Of a DNA stretch of 64,000 nt, positions 1-8,830 are shown piece by piece. This stretch comes from Haloarcula amylovorans (GTDB lineage: Archaea > Halobacteriota > Halobacteria > Halobacteriales > Haloarculaceae): positions 124,001 through 188,000 of the forward strand of contig NZ_SRIF01000004.1 in the NCBI RefSeq assembly GCF_004681185.1, given 5' to 3'. Position 1 is the first letter of the stretch; each line of letters starts with the position of its first letter. Made by a program: the position numbers and the translations under genes. Under the pieces are notes generated by a model. The model worked only from the letters and a program-made list of their open reading frames with translations, was not told where the DNA came from and did no database searches.

Positions 1-700
1 TGATGGTGGTGAAGATCGCCGAGGCGATCAGCCCCGGCTTCACCAGGGGCACGACGATCTTGAAGAACGCGCCCATATGCGTGTGGCCGTCGATCATCGC
101 CGACTCGATGAGGCTGTCGGGCACCTCCTCGAAGAACCCCTTCATCATCCAGACTGCGAAGGGGATGTTGAACATCGTGTAGACGAGGATGAGCCCCGGA
201 AGCGTGTTCACCAGCCCGATACCGCGGAAGATGACGAACAGCGGGATGATCGTTACGATCGGTGGCATGAACCGCGTCGAGAGGATATAGAAGGGCAGGT
301 GGAAATCGAGGTTGTAGGGGTAATCGAAGGTGACGAATGCGTACGCCGCCATCGCGCCGATGGTCGTTGCGATGACCGTCGTCACGATCGTCACGACCGT
401 GCTGTTGATCAGGAACGTCACGAAGTCGGGTCGCTGAGCGAACAGCTGTGCGAAGTTACCGAACTGCGCGTCGAGCGGAATCCACTGTGGCGGGAACGAG
501 AGCAGCGTCTGTCGCGTCTTGAGCGTCGCCGTGACGAGCCAGTAGATGGGGAACAGCGTCCAAACGAGGAAGACGCCGAGCAACGCGTAGACGACGCCTT
601 TCGTGACGCCGTAGTCGGCGAGTCGTTGCTGGAACTGTTCGAGTCCCGATGGCTCTTTGTAGGGCTGTACGTTCGCCGCCCCGTCTTGTTTCGTTGTCAT
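1..700 (-). CDS. Carbohydrate ABC transporter permease, MalG type (partial, C-terminus outside window)
   Basis: Inner-membrane permease of a CUT1-family sugar importer; it would pair with the next permease to form the channel. The reading frame is open on the minus strand from the ATG at 700 to the window edge, about 233 residues, with several hydrophobic segments. Near the truncated end it carries the cytoplasmic EAA-type loop, read here as ESAMIDGHTHMGAFF followed by VPLVKPG, which contacts the ATPase. The start overlaps the stop of the upstream permease by 4 bases (ATGA), so the two are translationally coupled. The stop codon and the ATPase gene expected downstream lie outside the window. 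The substrate cannot be read from the sequence. Confidence 0.9.
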   Translation of the reverse strand, partial: MTTKQDGAANVQPYKEPSGLEQFQQRLADYGVTKGVVYALLGVFLVWTLFPIYWLVTATLKTRQTLLSFPPQWIPLDAQFGNFAQLFAQRPDFVTFLINSTVVTIVTTVIATTIGAMAAYAFVTFDYPYNLDFHLPFYILSTRFMPPIVTIIPLFVIFRGIGLVNTLPGLILVYTMFNIPFAVWMMKGFFEEVPDSLIESAMIDGHTHMGAFFKIVVPLVKPGLIASAIFTTI

Positions 701-1641
701 GATCCGAACTCCACGTTGGCGATTTTGACGAAGCTCATTGCCAGTATCAACACCAGCACGAGCAGCGAGACGGCCATCGCCGAGGCTTCACCGAAGTTGT
801 TGAATCGGAACGCGGTCCGATACATCTGCATGCTGATCACGTTCGTCGCACTGGACGGGCCGCCGCGCGTGAGGATGTATATCTTCGCGAACACCCGTAG
901 CGCGTCGACGAGTCGGATGATCAGCACCAAGACGATCAGCGACTTGAGGTAGGGCAGCGTGATGTCGATGAACCGCTGTCTTCGGGAGGCTCCGTCCATA
1001 ATCGCCGCTTCCCTGATATCGTCGGGCACCGACTGCAGCCCCGCGAACAGTACTAGTACGACCAGCGGCGTCCACTGCCAGATGTCGGTCAGGATGACCG
1101 AATACAGCGCCACGCTGGTCTCGCTGATCCACCCGACGTTCGCGCCGCCGGTCAGCGGGGCGGCGATGTAGTCAAGCAGCCCGCTCGGTGCGTACATGAG
1201 CCGCCAGATGAGACCGATGACCGTTGGCGAGAGGATCATCGGGATGAGGATGAGCGTCTGCCAGAGGCCGCGTAACTTGATTTTCTTATTCAACAACAGC
1301 GCGATGGCGAACCCGAGGACGAACTCGACGCCGACCGCGATGACGACGAACTTTCCGGTGACGGCGAGGGAGTTGAGGAACGCCTCGTTGCTGGCCAGAT
1401 CGACGTAGTTCTGGATCCCGATGAACGTCGTCCCGGTCGGCAGGAACTGCTGGGTCGACATCTGTAGCGCGCGGACGAGTGGGTAGAACGTCAGCGCGAA
1501 GAGGATGAAGACCGCCGGCAGCGTCATCAGCCACTTGAGATGATCGTCCACCCACAGCAGCGCTCGCTCTCGGGTCGACTGGTCGGTCTGGAAGCTGGAG
1601 ACCTCTGAGGCCGCTACGTCCTGTTCTGTCTCAGTTGCCAT
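697..1641 (-). CDS. Carbohydrate ABC transporter permease, MalF type
   Basis: First permease of the CUT1 importer, 314 residues, the usual size for short MalF/UgpA proteins. A soluble N-terminus of about 35 residues is followed by six predicted membrane helices. The EAA loop is present around residues 205-225 (EAAIMDGASRRQRF, then ITLPYLK). It lies 94 bases downstream of the binding-protein gene and overlaps the next permease by 4 bases, so binding protein, MalF and MalG form one operon read leftward. Substrate is inferred only from context: the catabolic enzymes on its right point to a sugar, polyol or sugar acid. Confidence 0.92.
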   Translation of the reverse strand: MATETEQDVAASEVSSFQTDQSTRERALLWVDDHLKWLMTLPAVFILFALTFYPLVRALQMSTQQFLPTGTTFIGIQNYVDLASNEAFLNSLAVTGKFVVIAVGVEFVLGFAIALLLNKKIKLRGLWQTLILIPMILSPTVIGLIWRLMYAPSGLLDYIAAPLTGGANVGWISETSVALYSVILTDIWQWTPLVVLVLFAGLQSVPDDIREAAIMDGASRRQRFIDITLPYLKSLIVLVLIIRLVDALRVFAKIYILTRGGPSSATNVISMQMYRTAFRFNNFGEASAMAVSLLVLVLILAMSFVKIANVEFGS

Positions 1642-1735
1642 CGTTCCTCTGTGGGTGCCCGGACGAGCGAAGTCGTCTCGGCGGGAGCGAAGTCGTGTTC
1701 ACATCGCGGCTCTGTAAGTTTGCGTCCATGTCGAA

Positions 1736-3148
1736 TCACTCGTAGTAGCCGGCGTTCTCTAACGTCGATTCGATCTGGTTTTTCGCCTTCTGTGTCATCT
1801 CGCTGGGCGACATGTCACCCGCCAGCGCGCTGTTGAGTAGTTCTCCGTGGTTGACACCGAACTCGGAGTAAAGCGGCGTCCGGGGCCGCCACTGTGCGTT
1901 CTGTAGACTCTCGTACAGGGCGGGGAACCACGGTTGGGCGTCCATGTTGTTCTCGAAGGTGTCGTGCCGGAATGGGACGCCGCCCAGTTCCACGTACTGT
2001 TTCTGTGCCTCCGCGGAGATCGCCGACTGGATAACCTCCCCGGCCGCCTTCTTCCGCGAATCGGCGATGTGGCTGTTGATACCCATGATCCAGTTGCCTT
2101 GGGTCGGTGCCTGGCGCTTTGCCCCTTCGTGCCCTTTCGGAATCGGGACGAACTCGATGTTGTTTGCCTCTTGGGACTCTTCGGAGTCGAGCAAGAGGGA
2201 GGCCGCCGAGGGCCACGCCGGGGCCTGTGCCGCCGAGCCGCTCCCCAGTCCGTTGAGGACTGCGTCGCTGTTGAACGACGTTACGCCGTCGGGGGAGATG
2301 GACTTGAGTTCTTTCGCCCAGAACTCCACGGCCTTGGTGCCGGCCTCTGTGCTCCAGTTGTAGCGCCAATCTTTGGTGAACATCTTGCCGCCGATGGCGT
2401 TGCCGAGCGAGAAGAAGTTGGCCATCGCGGGGTTTCCGCGCTTCCCGCGGATGATGTAGCCGTTCGCGCCGTCGATCTGGTTCGTGATCTTCTTCCCCGC
2501 GCTCAGCACGTCGCCCCAGGTCTCCGGCGCGTCCGCGCCGACCTGATCGTAGTATCCTTTGTTGTACGCGTACAGTTGGGTATTTCCGACGATGACCTGC
2601 CCGCGAATCTGCTGTTCCATCCCTTCCGCCGAGGGCACTTTGGGCGCGTCCGGTGTCGGCCAGGTCGCGATCCGCTCAACCTGGTCGATGAGCGCGTCCG
2701 AGGGGAGTTCGCCGGGGAGCCACTGGACGAGCGGGTCCACGTTCGGCGCGAACTGCGGGAACCACGGGTCGTCCATGAACATGATGTCGTACGCGTCGCT
2801 CTTTGTCGAGAGGATGCTGTTCGTCTTCTCGAAGAGGTTCGCATACGGGAACAGTTGGACGCTGACGTCGATGCCGGTGTCGTCGCTGACGTACTCGTCC
2901 ATGAGGCGTTTGAACAATCGGCCCGACCCTTCGACTGCGGCCACCGAGAGTTCACTCGCCGTCTGGTTCGTTCCGCTCCCGGTCGATCCGCCGCCATCGC
3001 CGCCGTCGCCGCCACCGCCGCCGCAACCGGCGAGTGCAACCGCCGATGCGACGCCGGTGCTGGCGATGAAACTGCGTCGACTCAGTGCCGACTGACCCTC
3101 CTCTCTAGCCGAATCACTATCTCTGGTTGACTGGCTCTCAGACGCCAT
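1736..3148 (-). CDS. CUT1 ABC transporter substrate-binding lipoprotein
   Basis: Extracellular solute-binding protein of family 1, about 470 residues, which captures the sugar for the permeases encoded just downstream. The N-terminus has a twin-arginine signal (LSRRSFIAS) followed by a hydrophobic stretch and a lipobox (ALAGCGGG), so it is exported folded by Tat and anchored by lipid at the Cys. A Gly/Ser/Asp-rich linker follows, as is normal for haloarchaeal binding proteins. The frame is open further upstream to 3262, but the ATG at 3148 was chosen because it puts the Tat motif near the N-terminus and a TATA-like element sits about 27 bases before it. Confidence 0.93.
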   Translation of the reverse strand: MASESQSTRDSDSAREEGQSALSRRSFIASTGVASAVALAGCGGGGGDGGDGGGSTGSGTNQTASELSVAAVEGSGRLFKRLMDEYVSDDTGIDVSVQLFPYANLFEKTNSILSTKSDAYDIMFMDDPWFPQFAPNVDPLVQWLPGELPSDALIDQVERIATWPTPDAPKVPSAEGMEQQIRGQVIVGNTQLYAYNKGYYDQVGADAPETWGDVLSAGKKITNQIDGANGYIIRGKRGNPAMANFFSLGNAIGGKMFTKDWRYNWSTEAGTKAVEFWAKELKSISPDGVTSFNSDAVLNGLGSGSAAQAPAWPSAASLLLDSEESQEANNIEFVPIPKGHEGAKRQAPTQGNWIMGINSHIADSRKKAAGEVIQSAISAEAQKQYVELGGVPFRHDTFENNMDAQPWFPALYESLQNAQWRPRTPLYSEFGVNHGELLNSALAGDMSPSEMTQKAKNQIESTLENAGYYE

Positions 3149-3170
3149 ACGCCGACTGTTGTGTTCCTCT

Positions 3171-3180
3171 GTTATAAAAT
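3171..3180 (-). promoter_or_regulatory. TATA-like promoter of the CUT1 sugar-transport operon
   Basis: On the minus strand this reads ATTTTATAAC and ends 23 bases before the ATG at 3148, the spacing expected for an archaeal TATA box that drives a leaderless transcript. It lies in the intergenic region shared with the rightward aldolase gene, so the two directions may be controlled together. Confidence 0.5.
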
Positions 3181-3426
3181 GTGTGGTTAATTCGAACACA
3201 TGTCGTCGCTCGTCGGCTCTCGGGGCACTAGTCGCACGCGACTGGTCTCCGTTCGGACGCACTCGTTCGAACCCGGAAGTCGCGCCAAGCCCGGCACTGT
3301 ACTGACAGCGATCCAGCCCGTATATTTTTATGGCTTCGAATAAATCGTTTGTTGTAGAGAGGCAGTCACTGCCAGACCTGCTCTCACGCGGGTGGAGCGC
3401 TGGCGGGACTGGCCCACGCGATAACT

Positions 3427-4218
3427 ATGACACACATCAAGGACGCAATCGAGGGCCGCGACTACCCTTTCGGAACGTGGACCTCCATTGGACACCCGGC
3501 GGTCGCAGAAGGACTGGCACAGCTCGACCTCGACTTCCTCCTGGTCGACATGGAACACACGACGATGTCCCTCGAAACCGTCGAGAGCATGGCCCGCGCC
3601 GTCGACGCCGCGGAGAGCGATACGAACGCCGTCGTTCGGGTTCCGTGGAACGACCCAGTTCGGCTGAAGCGCGTCATCGACATCGGTATCGCTGGCGTCA
3701 TGGTCCCGATGATCGACAACGCGGAGGAGGCTCGGGAACTCGTCCGGTCGCTACGCTATCCCCCGGACGGTATCCGCGGTATCGCCGGGAGTCGCGCGAC
3801 GGGGTACGGTCGCAACTTCGAGGAATACGTCGACAACGCTAACGGATCTATCCTGACTATCGCCCAGATCGAGACGGAAGCGGGCCTGGAAAACGCCGAG
3901 GAGATAGCACGCGTCGACGGCATCGACGCGCTGTTTGTCGGCCCGGCCGATCTCTCGGCGGCCCTCGGGCTGTTCGCCGAGTGGGACACCGACGAATTCA
4001 CCGACGCGGTCGAGTCAGTCATCGAGGCCGGCGACAACGCCGGGACGCCCGTGGGAACGCTGACCGTCGATACCGACGCCATCGAATCGCGAGTCGACGA
4101 AGGCTTCGACTTCCTCATCGCCGGCAAAGACATCTCACTGCTGATGAACAGCGTCGAGAGCGCACTGTCAGATTACGAAGACGCGCTCGAAACGGCGGTT
4201 CCAGCGTCCTCGGACTGA
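3427..4218 (+). CDS. HpcH/HpaI family class II aldolase (2-keto-3-deoxy sugar acid type)
   Basis: Metal-dependent pyruvate aldolase of the HpcH/HpaI/GarL family, 263 residues, full family length. These enzymes cleave 2-keto-3-deoxy acids to pyruvate and an aldehyde, or run the reverse. Recognised by the DMEHTTM motif near residues 41-47, which carries the catalytic His; the metal-binding segment QIETEAG near 140; and VGPADLS further on, matching dehydroglucarate and dehydro-rhamnonate aldolases. It starts at an ATG 278 bases from the divergent transporter operon. Its place next to the importer and several dehydrogenases suggests it performs the carbon-splitting step of the pathway. The exact substrate is unknown. 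Confidence 0.88.
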   Translation: MTHIKDAIEGRDYPFGTWTSIGHPAVAEGLAQLDLDFLLVDMEHTTMSLETVESMARAVDAAESDTNAVVRVPWNDPVRLKRVIDIGIAGVMVPMIDNAEEARELVRSLRYPPDGIRGIAGSRATGYGRNFEEYVDNANGSILTIAQIETEAGLENAEEIARVDGIDALFVGPADLSAALGLFAEWDTDEFTDAVESVIEAGDNAGTPVGTLTVDTDAIESRVDEGFDFLIAGKDISLLMNSVESALSDYEDALETAVPASSD

Positions 4219-4291
4219 CTTTTCTTCGCTACTCGTTCGTTCGTCGTTCGTGACGCCGTCGGAGCGTATACTCCGTCTGCTCGGCAGTTCA

Positions 4292-5344
4292 CTACTCGAA
4301 GGTGACGACCGTCTTCATCGTCTCGTCGTCGTCGGCAAAGGCCGCATCGACCGCCGCCGGGGTGAAGACGCCGGTCACCAGGGTGTCGAGCAGTTCCGGG
4401 TCCGTCTCGGCGAGCCATTCGATTGCGGCTTCGAAGTGGCTCGACCGCGAGTTTACGACGCCAAGGAGGGCCTTGTTTTCGACGACGAGGTCCGTATGGA
4501 ACTCGCCGATGTCGATCGCCGTCTCTGCTGACCCGGGAATCCCCTGTAGCGTCGCGACGCCGTTCGAAGCCAGCGCACGGGGGACTTCCACGGAGTGGTT
4601 CGGATAGCCGGTTGCTTCGAAAGCGAAATCTATTGGCTCGTATGTCTCCGGTATCGCTTCGGGTGGCGTCTCTCGTGAATCGACGTACGTCCCGCCGACG
4701 GCTTCGACGAAGTCGATGGTTGGGTCCGGTCGGCCCCGCCGACCGAGACAGTACATCCGGTCGAACTCCGGTCGGTCCGCGAGCCGGGCGAGTGCCAACA
4801 GCCCCAGATTGCCGTTCCCGAGGACCAGTGCCGTCGAGGGTGACCAGTCGAACGCCGAGCGCGCCGCGAACGCCTGTTCGAGTGACTTCTCGACGAGACT
4901 GGCCGGTTCGACGAAGAAGCCGTAATCGGCGACCGATTCGGGGACCGTGACGAGATACTCCGGCTGACTGGTGAAGAACTCAGCCATATACCCGTGCGCC
5001 CCGAATATCCCGCGCTCGACGAACGTCCCGGGTTGGGCCATATCGAGTTCCACAGAGTCGCCGGCGTCGCCGGTCGGCCGGCGCACCAGCGGGACGACGA
5101 AGTCACCGCATTCGAGGTCCGTCCCGTTCGGGTTTTCGACGACACCGACGGCTTCGTGGCCGAGAACGAGGTGGTCTTCGCCCTCGGGAAACTCGCCGAT
5201 TTCGCCGTCGACGAGTCGCCTGTCGGAGCCGTCGATACCGACCGAGAGCGTCCGAACGAGTACTTCCCCGTCTGCCGGCTCCGGTCGGGGTTTCTCGACG
5301 AGTCGGAGCGCCCTGTCTTCGCGCAGGAGTGCGACTGCTTGCAT
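4292..5344 (-). CDS. Glucose 1-dehydrogenase-like zinc medium-chain dehydrogenase
   Basis: Cytoplasmic MDR dehydrogenase, 350 residues, of the haloarchaeal glucose dehydrogenase family, which oxidises an aldose to the lactone with NAD(P). The family's unusual zinc site is visible: Asp38 in GIDGSD instead of Cys, His63-Glu64 in LGHEAVG, and EPASLVEK near 146. The four structural-zinc cysteines are absent, as in that family. A Rossmann motif LGNGNLGLL is present. The frame is open to 5440, but the Met at 5344 aligns with the known N-terminus of the family, so that start was chosen. It is convergent with the aldolase. It may act on the imported sugar rather than glucose. Confidence 0.85.
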   Translation of the reverse strand: MQAVALLREDRALRLVEKPRPEPADGEVLVRTLSVGIDGSDRRLVDGEIGEFPEGEDHLVLGHEAVGVVENPNGTDLECGDFVVPLVRRPTGDAGDSVELDMAQPGTFVERGIFGAHGYMAEFFTSQPEYLVTVPESVADYGFFVEPASLVEKSLEQAFAARSAFDWSPSTALVLGNGNLGLLALARLADRPEFDRMYCLGRRGRPDPTIDFVEAVGGTYVDSRETPPEAIPETYEPIDFAFEATGYPNHSVEVPRALASNGVATLQGIPGSAETAIDIGEFHTDLVVENKALLGVVNSRSSHFEAAIEWLAETDPELLDTLVTGVFTPAAVDAAFADDDETMKTVVTFE

Positions 5345-5508
5345 GGATACGGGCGTAGCGTCTCCACGGCGGCATATAGCTCCTCGGTAGCCGTCGGCTC
5401 GGCCGGGGACGGCCTGCTGCTCGGAACACGTAGTCGTCACACAGGGTCGCGAGCGACGCGAAAAATTCGAACCGCACGCCGAAGGGATAGCTGGGACCGC
5501 GGGAGGAT

Positions 5509-7011
5509 TCAGTTGCTGTACCAGCGCTGAATCTCGATGGTCTTGTCGGTGTAGAAGTTCACGGCGTCCTCGCCTTGGGCGTGGAGGTCGCCGAAGAACG
5601 ACCCCTTCCGGCCGCCGAAGTGGAAAAAGCCCATCGGCGCGCAGACGCCGACATTGATGCCGATGTTGCCCGCGTCCACGTTGTAGCGGTACTTGCGCGC
5701 TTCCGCGCCGTTCTCGGTATACAGCGAGGAGGCGTTGCCGTACTCGGTGCTGTTGACCATCTCGATGGCTTCGTCCAAGTCGTCGGCCTTCGTCAGGGCC
5801 ATCACCGGACCGAAGATTTCGGTCTGGGTGATGTCCATGTCCGTCGTGACATTTTCGAGCAGCGTCGGCCCGAGGAAGTTCCCCTCGGGGTAGTCCGGAT
5901 GCTCGAAGTCCCGACCGTCCACGACGAGGTCCGCGCCCTCGTCGATGGCGTCCTCGATCATCTCGACGACGCGGTCGGCGGATTCGCCCGTGATGAGCGG
6001 CCCAACGTCGGTGTCCTCGTCGAGACCGTTACCCACGGTCAGGTCGTCGATGTCGTCGAGAACCTCCTCGCGCAAGTCGTCGTAGGCGTCGCCGATACCG
6101 ACGACGACGTCGTTGGCGAGACAGCGCTGCCCCGCGTTACCGTAGACGGAGCCGATGATGTTCGGCACCGACTCCTCGATCTCGGCGTCTTCGGAGACGA
6201 CAGCGTAGTTCTTCGCGCCACCCTGGGCCTGCACGCGCTTGCCGTGTTCGGCGGCCGTCTCGTAGATGTGCTGGGCGACAGGCGTCGAGCCGACGAAGGA
6301 GACGCCGGCGATATCGTCGTGCTCCAAGAGCGCGTTCACTGTGTCGGCGCTCCCGTTGACGAGGTTGACGACGCCGTCGGGGAAGTCAACGGCGTCGATA
6401 GCCTCGAAGATGAGCTGGGAACTGAGCGGCACTTTCTCGCTGGGCTTGAGGATGAACGTGTTGCCCGTGGCGACGGCGTAGGGCAGGAACCACAGCGGGA
6501 TCATCGCCGGGAAGTTGAACGGTGTGATGGCCGTGAAGACCCCAAGCGGCTGTCGAACAGCGTGTTCGTCCATGTTCGTGCCGATGCCCTCGACGTTGCC
6601 GCTGCCCTCCCGGAGCATGTTCGGGATGCCTGCGGCGACTTCGACGTTCTCGATGCCGCGGCGAATCTCACCCCGGCCCTCGGCCAGCGTCTTGCCGTGT
6701 TCGCGCGTGAGCGCCTGTGCGATGTCCTCTTGGCGGTCTTCGAGTTCCTGCTTGAGGTCGAAGAGGTACTGGACGCGGTCGACCGGCGAGGTCGCGCGCC
6801 AGTCTTCGAAGGCGTCGTTAGCCGTCTGGACCGCCTCGTCGACTGTCTCCGCGGTGGAGTACGGCACGTCCGCCAGTGTCTCGCCCGTTGCCGGGTTGAC
6901 GAGTGGCTGGCCGTCGTCGCTCTCGACGGATCGCCACTCACCGCCGACGTAGTTCTGCACGGTGTCGGGTACGGCAGTCGCCGCTGGCGACTGCTCTTGC
7001 TTGCTTGTCAT
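5509..7011 (-). CDS. mmsA: CoA-acylating methylmalonate-semialdehyde dehydrogenase (MmsA/IolA type)
   Basis: Aldehyde dehydrogenase of 500 residues that would turn malonate or methylmalonate semialdehyde into acetyl- or propionyl-CoA. The MMSDH hallmarks are visible: FVGSTPVAQHIYE, the GGAKN segment near residue 264 where other aldehyde dehydrogenases have a catalytic Glu, and the active-site Cys297 in NAGQRCLAN. ITPFNFPAMIPLW is also typical. The open frame continues far upstream to 7905, but that stretch is the antisense of the neighbouring SDR gene; the ATG at 7011 matches the family N-terminus. In bacterial inositol and valine pathways this enzyme performs the last step, and the first fits the neighbours here. 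Confidence 0.93.
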   Translation of the reverse strand: MTSKQEQSPAATAVPDTVQNYVGGEWRSVESDDGQPLVNPATGETLADVPYSTAETVDEAVQTANDAFEDWRATSPVDRVQYLFDLKQELEDRQEDIAQALTREHGKTLAEGRGEIRRGIENVEVAAGIPNMLREGSGNVEGIGTNMDEHAVRQPLGVFTAITPFNFPAMIPLWFLPYAVATGNTFILKPSEKVPLSSQLIFEAIDAVDFPDGVVNLVNGSADTVNALLEHDDIAGVSFVGSTPVAQHIYETAAEHGKRVQAQGGAKNYAVVSEDAEIEESVPNIIGSVYGNAGQRCLANDVVVGIGDAYDDLREEVLDDIDDLTVGNGLDEDTDVGPLITGESADRVVEMIEDAIDEGADLVVDGRDFEHPDYPEGNFLGPTLLENVTTDMDITQTEIFGPVMALTKADDLDEAIEMVNSTEYGNASSLYTENGAEARKYRYNVDAGNIGINVGVCAPMGFFHFGGRKGSFFGDLHAQGEDAVNFYTDKTIEIQRWYSN

Positions 7012-7131
7012 ACATGCAGACCGACTGTGTGAAGACACATAGGTGTTACGCACAGACGGCCCCGTGCCGGTGTGAGCCGCCGCTACCGGTAGCCACCCAA
7101 CGCTTATCAGAGTCGGGTCGAACGCAGAAGT

Positions 7132-7914
7132 ATGGGACGCGTCAACTTCGACTTCGACGGAGAGACAGTAATCGTCACGGGCGGCAGTTCCGGTATCGGC
7201 CGAGCAATCGCACTCGCCTTCGGTGAGGCGGGAGCGACAGTGTTGAACGCGGATATCGACCCCGACCCGAAGGATGTCGACGCCGGACGACCGACCCACG
7301 AGGCTATCGAAGCTGCGGGCGGAAGCGCCGAATACGCCGAAACCGACGTCTCGAATCCGGACGACCTCGCGGCCGTCGTCGAGGCCGCCCGCGAGTACGG
7401 GGGCGTGGACGTGATGGTGAACAACGCCGGCTGGTTCACGCGCGGCGACCTGTTCTCCGTCGACCAGGAAACCTTCGAGACCATCCACGGCGTCAACACG
7501 AACGGCGTTTTCTTCGGCACGCAGGCGGCCGCCGCGGACATGCGAGAGCGAGGCGACGGCGGCGTCATCGTCAATACGGCATCCATCAGCTCGACGCACG
7601 CCCAACCGAAACAGGTGCCCTACGACTCCACGAAAGGCGCGATTCGGATGATAACGCGCGGGGCGGCGCTGGAACTGGCCGACGACGTCCGGGTCAACGC
7701 CGTCGCGCCGGGCCACATCGCCACCGAGTTCGGCTCCGGAGCCGAAAAGAAAGAGGAGTCCGTCGCCGACGACGACCTGCTGAAACCTATACCACTTGAC
7801 AGGCCGGGCTACCCCGACGACATCGCGCCGACGGTGCTCTTTCTCGCCAGCGACCAGGCCGACTACGTCACCGGCGAAATGGTGTACGTAGACGGCGGCT
7901 GGCAAACCTTCTGA
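7132..7914 (+). CDS. Short-chain dehydrogenase/reductase (SDR)
   Basis: Classical SDR of 260 residues with Rossmann motif TGGSSGIG at 16-23, NNAG at 97-100, active-site Ser near 151-153 and YxxxK with Tyr164 and Lys168. The C-terminal VNAVAPGHIATEFG and VTGEMVYVDGG are standard. Asp41 after the second beta strand suggests a preference for NAD over NADP. It is likely a sugar or polyol dehydrogenase. It is divergent from mmsA, with 120 bases between them that hold both promoters, and lies 46 bases before the aldo-keto reductase. The substrate is not determined. Confidence 0.9.
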   Translation: MGRVNFDFDGETVIVTGGSSGIGRAIALAFGEAGATVLNADIDPDPKDVDAGRPTHEAIEAAGGSAEYAETDVSNPDDLAAVVEAAREYGGVDVMVNNAGWFTRGDLFSVDQETFETIHGVNTNGVFFGTQAAAADMRERGDGGVIVNTASISSTHAQPKQVPYDSTKGAIRMITRGAALELADDVRVNAVAPGHIATEFGSGAEKKEESVADDDLLKPIPLDRPGYPDDIAPTVLFLASDQADYVTGEMVYVDGGWQTF

Positions 7915-7930
7915 TCGGCCGACGACACCA

Positions 7931-7940
7931 CTTTATATCC
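7931..7940 (+). promoter_or_regulatory. TATA-like promoter of the aldo-keto reductase gene
   Basis: CTTTATATCC lies 20 bases before the GTG at 7961, in the short gap after the SDR stop codon. The spacing fits a leaderless transcript beginning at or next to the GTG and supports that start codon. Confidence 0.5.
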
Positions 7941-7960
7941 GGCCCGAGTACGCCGCTAGC

Positions 7961-8764
7961 GTGTTCGATACCGCCACACGACTCGGCTTCGGAACGTACA
8001 GTTTGACCGGTGACGAGGGTAGCGCCGTCGTCGAGACGGCCATCGACACGGGCTACCGTCACGTCGATACGGCGCGCCTCTACGAGAACGAACGAGCGGT
8101 CGGCGACGCCATCGCCGCCGCTGACATCGACCGCGACGACCTCTTCGTCGCCACGAAGGTCGCTCACTTCGAGGAACCAGAGAAGACACCGGAATACGTC
8201 CGCGAGGCCGTTACCGATAGCTTCGACCGACTCGGGCTGGACCGCATCGACCTTCTCTATCACCACTGGCCGAAGAACCAGGACGATATCGAGACGGTGC
8301 TCCCGCTGCTGGCGGAGCACGTCGAAGACGGCCGTGTGGACAACCTCGGGGTCAGCAACTACACCACCGACGACCTCGATCTTGCCCGCGACCTCGTGGA
8401 CGTGCCTATCGCCGCAAATCAGGTCGAGATGCATCCCCTGCTTCAGCAGACGGAGATGCGCGAGTACCTTGACGAGATGGACGCGCAACTCGTCGCCTAC
8501 TCCCCGCTGGCACAGGGCGAGGTGTTCTCCGAAAATGCGATCAACTCCGTCGCGGAGAAACACGGCGTCTCCGAGGCGGTGGTGAGTCTGGCGTGGTTGC
8601 TCTCGAAGGAGAACGTCGCGGCGATTCCCCGCTCCAGTTCCATCGACCATCTCAAGGACAACTTCGGGGCGCTGGACCTCGAACTCGACGACGAGGATAT
8701 CGAGCGCATCGACGGCATCGAGCGGACCCACCGCTGTGAAAATCCGTCGTGGATGACCTGGTAG
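7961..8764 (+). CDS. Aldo-keto reductase
   Basis: NADP-dependent AKR of 267 residues, a TIM-barrel enzyme interconverting carbonyls and alcohols. The catalytic tetrad is visible: Asp36 and Tyr41 in HVDTARLYENE, Lys66 in ATKV, and His102 in YHHWPKN. The C-terminal NADP-binding segment AIPRSSSIDHLKDN is present. Translation starts at GTG, the first in-frame start, just after a TATA-like element. Aldo-keto reductases accompany inositol genes in some bacteria (iolS), which is compatible with this neighbourhood but not specific. It sits between the SDR and the IolM-like dehydrogenase on the same strand. Confidence 0.9.
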   Translation: MFDTATRLGFGTYSLTGDEGSAVVETAIDTGYRHVDTARLYENERAVGDAIAAADIDRDDLFVATKVAHFEEPEKTPEYVREAVTDSFDRLGLDRIDLLYHHWPKNQDDIETVLPLLAEHVEDGRVDNLGVSNYTTDDLDLARDLVDVPIAANQVEMHPLLQQTEMREYLDEMDAQLVAYSPLAQGEVFSENAINSVAEKHGVSEAVVSLAWLLSKENVAAIPRSSSIDHLKDNFGALDLELDDEDIERIDGIERTHRCENPSWMTW

Positions 8765-8830
8765 CCGCTCTCCCCGTCGAAGCGGCGCTGACCACCCAGA
8801 CTTATTGTACTGTGGCTGTTCCGTTCTGCT

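Noticed and set aside
7012..7905. Long upstream extension of the mmsA frame (apparent 798-residue fusion)
   Set aside because: The extension is antisense to the SDR gene, lacks any family similarity and precedes a normal MmsA N-terminus at 7011.
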